Of a stretch of DNA of 64,000 nt, positions 53,963-62,762 are shown piece by piece. Each line of letters starts with the position of its first letter. Position 1 is the first letter of the stretch. The notes below the pieces were generated by a model. That model did no database searches. It was not told where the DNA came from and saw nothing but the letters and a program-made list of their open reading frames with translations. The position numbers and the translations under genes are program-made. The stretch is from UBA7359 sp963976795 (GTDB lineage: Bacteria; Pseudomonadota; Gammaproteobacteria; Eutrophobiales; Eutrophobiaceae), in contig CAXBLT010000013.1 in the NCBI GenBank assembly GCA_963976795.1, positions 20,177-84,176 of the forward strand, given 5' to 3'.

Positions 53963-55210
53963 ATGTCTGAGTTTAATTATAAGGACGGCTTGTTATATGC
54001 CGAAGGGGTTTCATTGGCAGAAATCGCCAGTCAATACGGCACGCCTTGCTATGTTTATTCTCGAAAAGCCATTGAAACGAATTGGTTAGAGTTTGATCGT
54101 GCCTTGAAATCACAAAAGCATCTCGTCTGTTATGCGGTGAAAGCTAATTCGAATATTGGATTGTTAAATATATTGGCTCGGCTCGGCGCAGGTTTTGATA
54201 TTGTTTCAATCGGAGAAATGGAGCGCGTACTTCATGCTGGTGGCCGACCGGATAAAATTGTTTTTTCCGGCGTGGGAAAACGCAAAGATGAAATGCAGGC
54301 CGCACTTCGTAAAGGTATCAAATGTTTTAACGTAGAGTCAGTCAATGAATTAATACGACTCAATGAAGTGGCGGGTGAAATGCATATACATGCGCCTGTT
54401 TCATTGAGAGTTAATCCCGATGTCGATGCTAATACTCATCCTTACATTGCGACTGGTTTAAAAGATAACAAGTTCGGCATAGCCTTTCAGAGTGCTATAG
54501 CCGCATATGAACTCGCCACAGCGTTGCCTAATATTACGATTAAAGGCATTGATTGCCATATCGGTTCACAGATAACAACACTAGAGCCCTTTAAAGATGC
54601 ATTGTTAAAAGTATTGGAATTGATTGAGGAGTTAAAACAATTAGACATTACATTCGAACATGTCGATTTAGGCGGCGGGCTTGGTATCAATTATCAAGGT
54701 GAAGAGCCGCCAACGAGAAGCGATTATATTCAAACTATTAGCAATACTTTGAATGATGCGAATATAGAACTCATCATAGAGCCGGGTCGAAGTATCGTAG
54801 GTAATGCAGGTGTGTTGTTAACGAAAGTGGAGTATCTAAATAAAACCGACGATCACAACTTTGCAATCGTTGATGCAGCGATGAATGATTTGATACGCCC
54901 CGCACTCTATGACGGGTGGCACGATATTAAACGCGTAGTTGAAACAAACAGCGCAGAAAAAGAGACCTACGATGTTGTTGGTCCTGTTTGTGAAACCGGC
55001 GACTTCCTTGGCAAAGATAGGGCGCTACATTTAGAACCTGAAGATGTATTGGCAGTATGTTCTGCCGGTGCCTACGGTTTTACTATGTCATCGAACTATA
55101 ACTCGCGGCCCCGTGTAGCCGAGATCATGGTTGATGGAGATCAAGTTCATGAAATTCGTCGCCGGGAGACGATTGATGAATTGATGAATGGAGAGTCCTT
55201 GCTTCCTTAG
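53963..55210 (+). CDS. lysA: Diaminopimelate decarboxylase
   Basis: About 415 residues, PLP-dependent. The cofactor Lys is in CYAVKANSN (Lys60), followed by HIGSQI, the GGGLGINY phosphate-binding loop, EPGRSIVGNAG, and GPVCETGDFLGKDR with the Cys contributed to the partner active site. It makes lysine from meso-diaminopimelate. dapF often follows lysA in gammaproteobacteria; here a toxin-antitoxin pair follows instead. Confidence 0.97.
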   Translation: MSEFNYKDGLLYAEGVSLAEIASQYGTPCYVYSRKAIETNWLEFDRALKSQKHLVCYAVKANSNIGLLNILARLGAGFDIVSIGEMERVLHAGGRPDKIVFSGVGKRKDEMQAALRKGIKCFNVESVNELIRLNEVAGEMHIHAPVSLRVNPDVDANTHPYIATGLKDNKFGIAFQSAIAAYELATALPNITIKGIDCHIGSQITTLEPFKDALLKVLELIEELKQLDITFEHVDLGGGLGINYQGEEPPTRSDYIQTISNTLNDANIELIIEPGRSIVGNAGVLLTKVEYLNKTDDHNFAIVDAAMNDLIRPALYDGWHDIKRVVETNSAEKETYDVVGPVCETGDFLGKDRALHLEPEDVLAVCSAGAYGFTMSSNYNSRPRVAEIMVDGDQVHEIRRRETIDELMNGESLLP

Positions 55211-55251
55211 CAGACAAGAACAATCTCTTAAATAAGTGCTAAACTTGGTTT

Positions 55252-55494
55252 ATGGCAATATCAGCAAAAGATTTATACGAGCAGTCCTTGGAACTCGATG
55301 AACTAGAGAGGACGGCACTTGCAGGATTGATTCTTGAGAACCTAGAGCCTGCCGATGTTAATGTCGAACAAGCTTGGTTAGATGAAATTGAAAAACGAGT
55401 CTCTGAAATGGATGCCGGAACGACAGAACTAGTTAGTTGGGATTCTGTACGTGCCAAGCTCAGCAGGAAGCTGAATACCTCTCCCGACGGTTAG
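55252..55494 (+). CDS. Addiction-module antitoxin-like protein
   Basis: About 80 residues. The sequence (LYEQSLELDELERTALAGLILENLE, later WDSVRAKLSRKL) matches the small putative addiction-module component family that pairs with RelE/ParE toxins. It overlaps the toxin reading frame by 20 bp, as in typical type II modules. It would bind and neutralise the toxin. Confidence 0.85.
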   Translation: MAISAKDLYEQSLELDELERTALAGLILENLEPADVNVEQAWLDEIEKRVSEMDAGTTELVSWDSVRAKLSRKLNTSPDG

Positions 55495-55780
55495 TTTTAA
55501 TCCCGAAGCAGTTCTCGAAACTGAAGCAGCATTAGACTGGTACCAAGATAGAAGCCCTCGCGCTGCAAATGCTTTTCTTTACGATCTAGATCATGCGATT
55601 ACACGAATACGTGAAGCACCTGAAACTTGGCCTCTTTACGGGAATACTTGCCGTAGATATATCTTTCCAAGGTTTCCTTTTCAAATAATTTATCGAAATG
55701 TAGATAATACAATCCAAATTATTGCCGTTGCTCATGGAAGGAGGAAACCTAATTATTGGAAGGAAAGGGTGAAGAAGTAA
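55475..55780 (+). CDS. RelE/ParE-type toxin with non-canonical (ATA) start
   Basis: The frame encodes about 101 residues containing SFNPEAVLETEAALDWYQ, EAPETWPLYG, IYRNVDNTIQIIAVAHG and RRKPNYWKER, all characteristic of the RelE/ParE toxin family. It has no ATG, GTG or TTG in the right place: an in-frame TGA precedes it, and the position where homologues begin reads ATA CCT CTC CCG. Either the original ATG mutated to ATA, silencing the toxin, or a rare ATA start is used. The antitoxin gene upstream is intact. It is easily missed by gene callers. Confidence 0.72.
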   Translation: MPLPTVSFNPEAVLETEAALDWYQDRSPRAANAFLYDLDHAITRIREAPETWPLYGNTCRRYIFPRFPFQIIYRNVDNTIQIIAVAHGRRKPNYWKERVKK

Positions 55781-56080
55781 TAGGTTATTAACGTTTTAGA
55801 TTTGAATTCTAATTAACATTGTATTCCGTCTTTATGACGCCTTAATTTTTTTCAAAGAAAAGTAAGGAAAAGGTCGCTCCTGTGCGTCCATGCACAATCG
55901 AGCCTCGTTCTTGATTACTTACGAAAGATGTTCTACGGGAGAAAGCTCATGTTCTAGAAATTAGATGTCAAAAAGATTAGAGTTAATCATTATCTTAAGG
56001 GCTTTAAAGTTACTTGATTTCAGTTTGTGCAAGATATCTATCTGTATTACTAGAATTTTATATTATCAAGGAGAGCGTTT
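55781..56080. other. Non-coding stretch with repeat-like segment
   Basis: No gene seen. The minus strand between about 55850 and 55930 can be read as SIVHGRTGATFSLLFFEKN, a phrase of the kind produced by dispersed intergenic repeats rather than a real gene; it has no start or ribosome site. Confidence 0.35.
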
Positions 56081-56868
56081 ATGAAGTTAATTGATTGGAT
56101 AGCTATATTAGAAGCCTTATGCATGGACTCCTCATCTAGTAGGGATAGTAAAAAATTGGCTAACTAAATCTAAAGTCAGGATTATTACTCAACGTGAAGT
56201 TGAAATAGGTTTTGCTACATATGGCCCAATATTTAATCTCAGGTTAGCTTTCTCAGTAGAAAATAAAGATATAGTCATTTCCGATTTAAAAATATGCGTT
56301 ACACATGAAAGTGGGGAGGAGAGAATTTTTGAATGGGAAGGTATAACGCAACACATGGGGGCAAATGACTTTGCCGGATGCTAGTGCAATACCTTTTGAA
56401 AAAGAACAGTCAGTGCTAGCAATCAAGCCTAATATTCAAGACATTGAAGAACGTTTTGTAAAGTTTCAAGATCCATCATTTTTAACAACACAATTAGGCT
56501 ATGCCAAAGAAGCAGCAAAAAAGATGTCTTATTTAAAGTCAGAAAATCAATATGAACCTGAAACCTTTTTGCGTGAACCAGGAATGACTGAACTTTATAA
56601 TTTTAATAAACATTCTTTTTCTTGGAAAGGAGGGAACTATAAAATTTCTATTGAAATGCAGTCTCCCGAAAAATTTGACCTCGTAGATAATATTCGAGAA
56701 TTTAATTTAACTCCGCTGGATATTGAAAAAATGGAAAAGAATAAGGAGCTATTAGAATTAGATTACAAGAGAATAGCTATAGGAGGAGATGAAAAAGTCG
56801 ATTGGCAATGGTGTAGACCTGTTTTAGTTAAAACATTAACAATGTTAAGTTATTGTTTAAATTTGTAG
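56081..56868 (+). pseudogene. Gene of unknown function broken by two frameshifts
   Basis: An ATG at 56081 with a clear AAGGAGA ribosome site begins MKLIDWIAILE. Deleting one base near 56112 continues the frame as PYAWTPHLVGIVKNWLTKSK up to about 56355. Deleting one G from the GGGGG run at about 56355-56359 then continues into the final 167-residue frame (MTLPDASAIPFEKEQS...) that ends at 56868. The repaired product would be about 260 residues. As it stands only fragments can be made. I recognise no family. The shifts may be real decay or, less likely, sequencing errors. Confidence 0.75.
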
Positions 56869-57198
56869 AGATAAACCACGGGTTTTTTATATTCCCGTAA
56901 GACATGCTGAGGAAGTAAGCAGTAAATAGGACAAATTATGCGGGACACATAATAGAGTACCTTTATTCAAGAAAAGAATTTTTGGTCACTTTTGCAACTG
57001 CAAAAGTGACTCGTTATTAAGGTGAAAACCAATTTTAAATTAAACTTATAATGTTTAAGATCACCTATTCCGGGTTGTTTTTTAGATTAAGTTTTAGATT
57101 GAATATAAATTTTAAGTTCTATTATAGATTTGTTTTCGCTACTAATTACAATAGAAAAATGCAACGCATCATCAAATTAAAGACACAAGGTGTTCAAT
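56869..57198. other. Intergenic region with a perfect 12-bp stem hairpin
   Basis: GTCACTTTTGCA at 56985-56996 is followed by two bases and its exact reverse complement (to 57010). There is no T tract, so a terminator is unlikely. Nothing else is recognised; the rest is AT-rich. Confidence 0.5.
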
Positions 57199-57660
57199 AT
57201 GATTAAACACAAAAAATATATCAGGATTGTTTTGTCGATTGTTATCTCTGTATTTGGTGGATTTATTTTAATGCAGAGTGCCAGTGCAGAACCAGAGATG
57301 ACGGTGTATAAATCGGCGACCTGTGGCTGTTGCAATAAGTGGATTGAACATATGGAGGAGAATGGTTTTCAGGTTAATGCTGTCGATGTGTTGGATGTGA
57401 ACCTTGTAAAGCAGCAGTATGGTATTAGTTATAATCATGCTAGTTGCCATACTGGGGTGGTAGATGGATATGTGATAGAAGGTCATGTGCCTGCGCTAGA
57501 TGTGAAACGCTTATTAGCTGAAAAACCTGATGTGCTTGGTTTGTCGGTACCGGGCATGCCTGTAGGTTCGCCGGGCATGGAAATGGGAGATCGAGTAGAC
57601 CATTATTCTGTTATTGCTATGGATAAAGAGGGTAATGCCAGAGTCTTTAATCAATATTAA
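57199..57660 (+). CDS. DUF411 family secreted metal-binding protein
   Basis: About 153 residues. A signal peptide (ending QSASA) precedes a mature part with CGCC in KSATCGCCNKWIEHME, the Cys/His in HASCHTGVVDGYVIEGHVPA and the C-terminal LGLSVPGMPVGSPGMEMG pattern. DUF411 proteins are often linked to copper handling. The ATG at 57199 with an AAGG site is chosen over GTG at 57190. It lies 14 bp before the methyltransferase gene. Confidence 0.92.
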   Translation: MIKHKKYIRIVLSIVISVFGGFILMQSASAEPEMTVYKSATCGCCNKWIEHMEENGFQVNAVDVLDVNLVKQQYGISYNHASCHTGVVDGYVIEGHVPALDVKRLLAEKPDVLGLSVPGMPVGSPGMEMGDRVDHYSVIAMDKEGNARVFNQY

Positions 57661-57674
57661 TTTTATTTCAAAAT

Positions 57675-58331
57675 ATGCAACGGATCCCAGAACCGGAGTT
57701 AATGACCGATGAAGATCAAGCCAGTGCTTATGCGAATGCTGATTTTGAAGAACCGCATAATCATTTTATTCAATTATTAAAAGAATCCATTGGTAATCAA
57801 CTCCCTGATTCAGGAATGGCTATGGATTTGGGTTGTGGGGCTGCGGATATGAGTATTCGCTTTGCCAAGGCGTATCCTGAATATCAAATCGACGCATTGG
57901 ATGGTGCTGAGGCAATGTTAGCCGAAGGTGTTAAGGCTGTTGCCCGGACGAATTTAGTGGAGAGAATTAATTTCATTAATGCTTATCTACAAGATACATC
58001 ATTATCCAGCCAGCGTTATGAGCTTATATTCAGTAATAGTCTATTGCATCACTTGCATGACCCTATGGTGTTGTGGCATGCGATTAAGAACGCTAAAGGT
58101 AAGCCCGTGATCTTTATTATGGATTTGATGCGGCCTGATAATGATGATCAAGTTAATAATATGGTTAATGAATATGCGAGTGGCGAGCCAAAAGTTTTAC
58201 AGCGTGATTTTTATAATTCTTTAAAAGCAGCATTTTCACCTGATGAAGTTAGGGCTCAATTAAGTGAAGCAGGTCTAGAAGGGTTTAAAGTGTCGATTGT
58301 TTCTGACCGACACCTGGTAGTGAGTAGTTAA
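57675..58331 (+). CDS. Class I SAM-dependent methyltransferase
   Basis: About 218 residues. The SAM-binding motif is MDLGCGAADMSIRFA near residue 47, followed by the acidic IDALDGAEAML and the NSLLHHLHDP segment. Substrate unknown. It is probably cotranscribed with the DUF411 gene 14 bp upstream. Confidence 0.85.
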   Translation: MQRIPEPELMTDEDQASAYANADFEEPHNHFIQLLKESIGNQLPDSGMAMDLGCGAADMSIRFAKAYPEYQIDALDGAEAMLAEGVKAVARTNLVERINFINAYLQDTSLSSQRYELIFSNSLLHHLHDPMVLWHAIKNAKGKPVIFIMDLMRPDNDDQVNNMVNEYASGEPKVLQRDFYNSLKAAFSPDEVRAQLSEAGLEGFKVSIVSDRHLVVSS

Positions 58332-58482
58332 AAATTGTGTAGATATTAAAAGCCGTTGCGGCCTCCTCGGCCTCTGTTCCAGATGACTTTACCGATTACG
58401 ACCTGTAATCGTGTCTTCTCGCGGCATTGCTTGCATGGACGTCGGTACTTAGGGAAAGACTCTTACACTCCATCGATGGAGA

Positions 58483-58517
58483 TAAAAAAACCAGAGCTAG
58501 TTTCCTAACTCTGGTTT
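58483..58517 (-). terminator. Rho-independent terminator of glnII
   Basis: On the minus strand the stem AAACCAGAG / CTCTGGTTT encloses a 12-base loop and is followed by a run of T. It lies 24 bp beyond the end of the GSII gene. Confidence 0.85.
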
Positions 58518-58540
58518 GGTTTAATCACAATAAGTTTAAT

Positions 58541-59551
58541 TTAACCGAGTGCTTCGTGTGTTGTTTTAACGATTGCTGCTGCAACGGCATAGGGACATGC
58601 ATTTGAAGAAGGACGACGATCTTCTAAACGACCTTTCCAACCATCTTCAACAGTACCGATAGGAATACGAATCGACGCACCGCGATCAGATACACCATAA
58701 CTGAACTCGTTAATGGATTGAGTTTCATGTTTGCCAGTCAGGCGCTGTTCGTTATGAGCGCCATAGACACTAATGTGGCGTTCAATCTTTTTACCAAACT
58801 GCTCACAGATTTTTGTGAATACAGCCTCGTCACCAGAGTCGCGCATAGGACCATTTGAAAAGTTAGCGTGCATACCGGAACCGTTCCAGTCTGTATCGCC
58901 TAGTGGTTTTGGATGCCATTCGATCGCAAGGCCATATTTTTCTGCGGTACGTTCCAGAAAGTAACGAGCAAGCCAGGTTTCATCGCCAGCGTGTTTTGCA
59001 CTTTTCGAGAAAACCTGAAATTCCCATTGACCCGCTGCGACCTCAGCATTAATGCCTTCGACATTGAGGCCAGCTTCCAGGCAAATATCAAGGTGCTCGT
59101 CGATTAGCTCTCGACAATAGGCATTTTTTGCTCCCACAGAACAATAATAAGGGCCTTGTGGAGGAGGGTAACCGCCAGCTGGGAAGCCAGGAGGTAAGTT
59201 TGTTTCTGGATCCCAAAGAAAATATTCTTGTTCAAAACCAAACCAGAAATCATCATCATCTGATTCGATGGTTGCTCTTGAATTTGATATGTGTGGTGTT
59301 CCATCTGCATTGAGCACTTCTGTCATGACGAGATATGCGTTCAAGCGACCTGGATCAGGTATCACCATAACTGGTTTAAGTAGACAGTCAGAAGCACCAC
59401 CTTCTGCTTGTTCAGTAGAACTACCATCAAAAGACCACATTGGGCAGTCTTCTAATTTTCCGCTGAAATCAGATTTAACCAGGGTTTTGCTTCTTAGGCT
59501 TTGTGTTGGTTTGTAACCATCGAGCCATATATATTCCAACTTACTTTTCAT
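58541..59551 (-). CDS. glnII: Glutamine synthetase type II (eukaryotic type)
   Basis: About 336 residues, GSII length rather than the 468 of GSI. The N-terminus (LEYIWLDGYKPTQSLRSKT) and the core motifs (WSFDGSSTEQAEG, GFEQEYFLWD, NVEGINAEVAAGQWEFQ, DWNGSGMHANFS, RGASIRIP) are of the eukaryotic/GlnII group. It makes glutamine from glutamate and ammonia. GSII enzymes are not adenylylated, so control is likely transcriptional; a sigma-54 promoter and two NtrC-type sites lie upstream. A GGAGGAG ribosome site precedes the ATG. Confidence 0.94.
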   Translation of the reverse strand: MKSKLEYIWLDGYKPTQSLRSKTLVKSDFSGKLEDCPMWSFDGSSTEQAEGGASDCLLKPVMVIPDPGRLNAYLVMTEVLNADGTPHISNSRATIESDDDDFWFGFEQEYFLWDPETNLPPGFPAGGYPPPQGPYYCSVGAKNAYCRELIDEHLDICLEAGLNVEGINAEVAAGQWEFQVFSKSAKHAGDETWLARYFLERTAEKYGLAIEWHPKPLGDTDWNGSGMHANFSNGPMRDSGDEAVFTKICEQFGKKIERHISVYGAHNEQRLTGKHETQSINEFSYGVSDRGASIRIPIGTVEDGWKGRLEDRRPSSNACPYAVAAAIVKTTHEALG

Positions 59552-59623
59552 GATGCGCTGTTCTCCTCCAGTATATTCTTGTGATATTTACGCTAAACAA
59601 TTGTTTATGTAGAAGTTCAAATT

Positions 59624-59641
59624 TTGCAATATATGTTCCAA
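59624..59641 (-). promoter_or_regulatory. Sigma-54 promoter of glnII
   Basis: Read on the minus strand: TTGGAAC, five bases, TTGCAA. The GG at -24 and GC at -12 are ten bases apart, and there is one mismatch to TTGGCAC-N5-TTGC. The transcript would start near 59613, about 60 bases before the start codon. Confidence 0.75.
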
Positions 59642-59792
59642 TCTTTTGAATTTCATAAAATAGCCGTTTTTTCCTAAATTTATTCACTATTTAGTTTGTT
59701 CAACGCAAGTGTGCTATAGCTTTAACGTAACTTAAGATATTAAAGGCGCAATATAACAGCAGGGAGACTAGAGAAGTTTTTAAAATATTGAG

Positions 59793-59809
59793 TGCACTAA
59801 AATAGTGCG
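59793..59809. promoter_or_regulatory. NtrC-type enhancer site 1
   Basis: TGCAC-N7-GTGCG, matching the GCAC-N7-GTGC core of NtrC (NRI) sites. About 155 bp upstream of the sigma-54 promoter. Confidence 0.7.
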
Positions 59810-59834
59810 TTAGACTTGGAGGGAGCGTCTAAAG

Positions 59835-59851
59835 CGCACAATATTGGTGCA
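59835..59851. promoter_or_regulatory. NtrC-type enhancer site 2
   Basis: CGCAC-N7-GTGCA, again GCAC-N7-GTGC. Centre is 42 bp from site 1, about four helical turns, so NtrC dimers could lie on the same face. Confidence 0.7.
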
Positions 59852-59870
59852 TAGTTGTGGTGTCAAATTA

Positions 59871-60830
59871 TTAAGACCAGTCCTCTTCAAGAAGTCTGAC
59901 TAATTCAGCGCAATCCGCCATTCTATTACTCACTTCTTTTGTAATGCATCGCATTGCTACATTTTCAAGTAGAACCGGTACTTCTGCCTTTGTCAGTTTT
60001 GATGGTTTTTCTGCTTCCTCATAGGTCGTTTGTCGAATAATCTCGTCGACTGTTTCACCTGTTGTTGGTGGTCGTCCAGCAAGGATTTCGTACAAAACCA
60101 CGCCTAAACTATATATGTCCGTCCTATAATCTATACTTGGGTCACGTCTAATTTGTTCAGGAGACATATAGGTTATTGTGCCTTGCAGTTTTTCAGAATC
60201 AGTTATCGACGAGACCTTTTCATTTAAGATAATTTTTGACTCGTTAGTTTTTTCCTCTTCTTCGTTGCTGCCGTCCGGGCTCCATACTTTTGCTAAACCC
60301 CAGTCTAGTAATAACACTTCACCAAAGGGACCAACCAGAATGTTCTCTGGTTTGATATCGCGATGAATTACTCTATGGCTATGTGCGTACTCCAATGCAT
60401 AACCGATTTGAATGATGACGTTAATTAATTGTTTCAGGTCATAACGTTCTCGATAATCCAGGATTTCACGTAAAGTGTAACCATGCACAAGTTTCATGGT
60501 GAAGTAGTATTGACCTTTTGAATCTCGACCAAGTTCATACATGGGAACTGTGTTTGGGTGTTGCAACAAAGCACTAACACGTGCTTCGCGTAAAAATCGT
60601 TGTTGTTCTATCGGATCATTGGCGATCTCGGGGCGAAGTTTCTTATAACAAATGGTGCGAGATAAATGTAAGTCTTTACAGGACATAACGATTGCTTTTC
60701 CGCCACGAGCAATGGTTTTAAAATATGCATAGCGCATATTTTGGTCAAGTTTGATGGGTAGTTGTTTGTCAGTATTTTCCAGATAGACAATGGCGTACTC
60801 ATCACTTGGTGGCTCTGGAAAGGTGGTCAT
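59871..60830 (-). CDS. Soluble serine/threonine protein kinase
   Basis: About 319 residues, Hanks-type kinase without a membrane segment. Gly-rich loop IARGGKAIV near residue 40, Lys in TICYKKL (63-64), Glu82, catalytic loop HRDIKPEN (156-163), DWG in place of DFG (176-178), and the TYMSPEQ activation-segment end. It should be catalytically active. The C-terminus ends with the kinase domain, so no sensor region is present. It lies between the two glutamine synthetase genes, upstream of glnII and on the same strand; a role in nitrogen control is inference. Confidence 0.9.
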   Translation of the reverse strand: MTTFPEPPSDEYAIVYLENTDKQLPIKLDQNMRYAYFKTIARGGKAIVMSCKDLHLSRTICYKKLRPEIANDPIEQQRFLREARVSALLQHPNTVPMYELGRDSKGQYYFTMKLVHGYTLREILDYRERYDLKQLINVIIQIGYALEYAHSHRVIHRDIKPENILVGPFGEVLLLDWGLAKVWSPDGSNEEEEKTNESKIILNEKVSSITDSEKLQGTITYMSPEQIRRDPSIDYRTDIYSLGVVLYEILAGRPPTTGETVDEIIRQTTYEEAEKPSKLTKAEVPVLLENVAMRCITKEVSNRMADCAELVRLLEEDWS

Positions 60831-61267
60831 GTGTTTATGTTCTTATTCATAAGCCTGGTCTCGTCAATTGCTTTTCTTTCTAGCCTTAATATTATCTACA
60901 CCGATTTTTAATATTGTATGAAAATAAAATATTTTTATGACATACGTTCACGTACCAAGAACCATCACAATCGAAATAATATGGCACGGGCCGTTAATAA
61001 TGAAAGCACAGAGCATGTGGCTAATGCAAATCTTATGAGGGATCTATAGTGCTTATATTGTAGTACGGTTATAATTATGGACTAGAAAAATGCCAAATAA
61101 TAATAAATGTCAGGCTGGAATGCCGGGTATGAGTAAAGAAAAATTTTGATTGAGATACTGCGGTCAGTGCGATCTTGGCTAGTATTCTTGTTCGCTTGAT
61201 TCATGATTCTATCTTATTACAGGTAACCAATAAATATTGACTGAATAATCAGTCTCGGGAGATAACG
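60831..61267. other. Intergenic region between the kinase gene and glnA
   Basis: No gene seen. A short hairpin GACTGA-ATAA-TCAGTC at 61239-61254 sits just before the glnA ribosome site and could affect translation. A TGGCAC at about 60980 looks like half a sigma-54 element but lacks a correctly spaced TTGC. Confidence 0.4.
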
Positions 61268-62674
61268 ATGTCTGCTAATGTAATGAAACTAATAAAAGAA
61301 CACGATGTAAAATTTGTCGACATGCGTTTCTGTGATACGACTGGAAAGGAGCAACACGTCACCATACCTGCTAATACAATAGATGATGATTTTTTTGAAG
61401 AAGGCAAGATGTTTGATGGCTCTTCAATCGGTGGCTGGAAGGGTATTAATGAATCGGACATGGTTCTGATGCCAGAGAGTGAAACTGCTGTGATTGATCC
61501 TTTCTTTGATGATTCTACCTTAATCATTCGTTGTGATGTGCTGGAGCCTGCCACAATGGAAGGCTATGGACGCGATCCTCGTTCACTAGCGAAACGTGCA
61601 GAGGCTTATTTAAAATCAACTGGTATTGCTGATACCGCTTACTTTGGGCCAGAGCCAGAGTTCTTTATCTTCGATGAGGTTCGTTGGGGGGATGAACTGC
61701 ATTCCGCATTTTATGAAGTTGATTCAGATGAAGGTTGTTGGAACAGTGATCGGTTAAGTGAGGACAAAAATATTGGGCATCGCCCCGGTGTTAAAGGAGG
61801 GTATTTTCCGGTTCCACCCGTTGATTCTGGACAGAATATTCGCTCAGCTATGTGTACGGTTCTTGAAGAAATGGGTGTTGCTGTTGAAGTTCATCACCAT
61901 GAGGTTGCAACAGCAGGGCAAGCTGAAATTGGCACGGTCTTTAACACCTTAACTAAAAAGGCAGATGAAATATTGACCCTCAAATATGTTGTGCAAAATG
62001 TTGCGCATAGTTACGGTAAAACGGCCACGTTTATGCCAAAACCATTAGTTGGTGATAATGGTAGTGGCATGCATGTTCATCAGTCCTTGGCAAAAGCGGG
62101 AGAAAACCTTTTTGCAGGGGATAAATATGGTGGCCTTTCGGATCTGGCATTGAATTATATTGGTGGAATTTTTAAACATGCTCGGGCACTTAATGCGTTT
62201 ACAAATGCGAGCACGAATAGTTACAAGCGTTTGGTGCCTGGTTTTGAAGCACCAACCATGCTGGCCTATTCTGCTCGTAACCGTTCGGCTTCTTGTCGTA
62301 TTCCCTGGGTTTCTAATCCTAAGGCGCGCCGTATTGAAATGCGTTTCCCGGATTCTTGTGGTAACCCATACTTCACTTTTGCTTCATTGATGATGGCAGG
62401 ACTTGATGGTATTCAAAACAAGATTGACCCAGGCGAAGCATTTGAAAAGGATTTGTATGATCTGAGTATTGAAGAAGAGAAAGATATTCCAACGGTTTGT
62501 TCTTCTTTAGGTCAAGCGCTTGAGGCACTTGATAAGGATCGTGAGTTTCTGACGGCTGGTGGCGTATTTACCGATGATATGATTGATGGATACATTGCCT
62601 TGAAGATGGCAGAGGTCACGCGTTTTCTCAGTACTACGCACCCGGTTGAATTCGATATGTACTATAGTTTGTAA
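61268..62674 (+). CDS. glnA: Glutamine synthetase type I
   Basis: About 468 residues, the GSI-beta size. Motifs: FVDMRFCDTTGKEQH, FDGSSIGGW, GPEPEFFIFDE, EVHHHEVATAGQAEIG, NGSGMHVHQS and NRSASCRIPW. The adenylylation Tyr lies in KDLYDLSIEEE, so activity should be controlled by GlnE-type adenylylation, unlike GSII. The ATG has a GGGAG site. The genes expected next (ntrB, ntrC) would lie beyond the window. Confidence 0.98.
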   Translation: MSANVMKLIKEHDVKFVDMRFCDTTGKEQHVTIPANTIDDDFFEEGKMFDGSSIGGWKGINESDMVLMPESETAVIDPFFDDSTLIIRCDVLEPATMEGYGRDPRSLAKRAEAYLKSTGIADTAYFGPEPEFFIFDEVRWGDELHSAFYEVDSDEGCWNSDRLSEDKNIGHRPGVKGGYFPVPPVDSGQNIRSAMCTVLEEMGVAVEVHHHEVATAGQAEIGTVFNTLTKKADEILTLKYVVQNVAHSYGKTATFMPKPLVGDNGSGMHVHQSLAKAGENLFAGDKYGGLSDLALNYIGGIFKHARALNAFTNASTNSYKRLVPGFEAPTMLAYSARNRSASCRIPWVSNPKARRIEMRFPDSCGNPYFTFASLMMAGLDGIQNKIDPGEAFEKDLYDLSIEEEKDIPTVCSSLGQALEALDKDREFLTAGGVFTDDMIDGYIALKMAEVTRFLSTTHPVEFDMYYSL

Positions 62675-62698
62675 TATGAGAGAGAGTTAGCATAATCA

Positions 62699-62727
62699 TA
62701 AAAAAACCTCCTTCGGGAGGTTTTTTT
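62699..62727 (+). terminator. Rho-independent terminator of glnA
   Basis: AACCTCC - TTCG - GGAGGTT stem with a stable UUCG tetraloop and a following T run, 27 bp after the glnA stop. Confidence 0.92.
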
Positions 62728-62762
62728 ATGAACTCAACAATAGTGGTGTTAGTCTTAAAAAT

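Noticed and set aside
58347..58460. Minus-strand open stretch with CxxC (CKQCREKTRL) in a GC-richer segment.
   Set aside because: No start codon or ribosome site and a stop immediately upstream; probably non-coding. A small palindrome (CGATTAC-N5-GTAATCG, 58393-58411) lies inside.
60975..61000. TGGCAC upstream of glnA as a sigma-54 promoter.
   Set aside because: No GC at the -12 position with the required ten-base spacing; the nearest TT is shifted by one and lacks GC.
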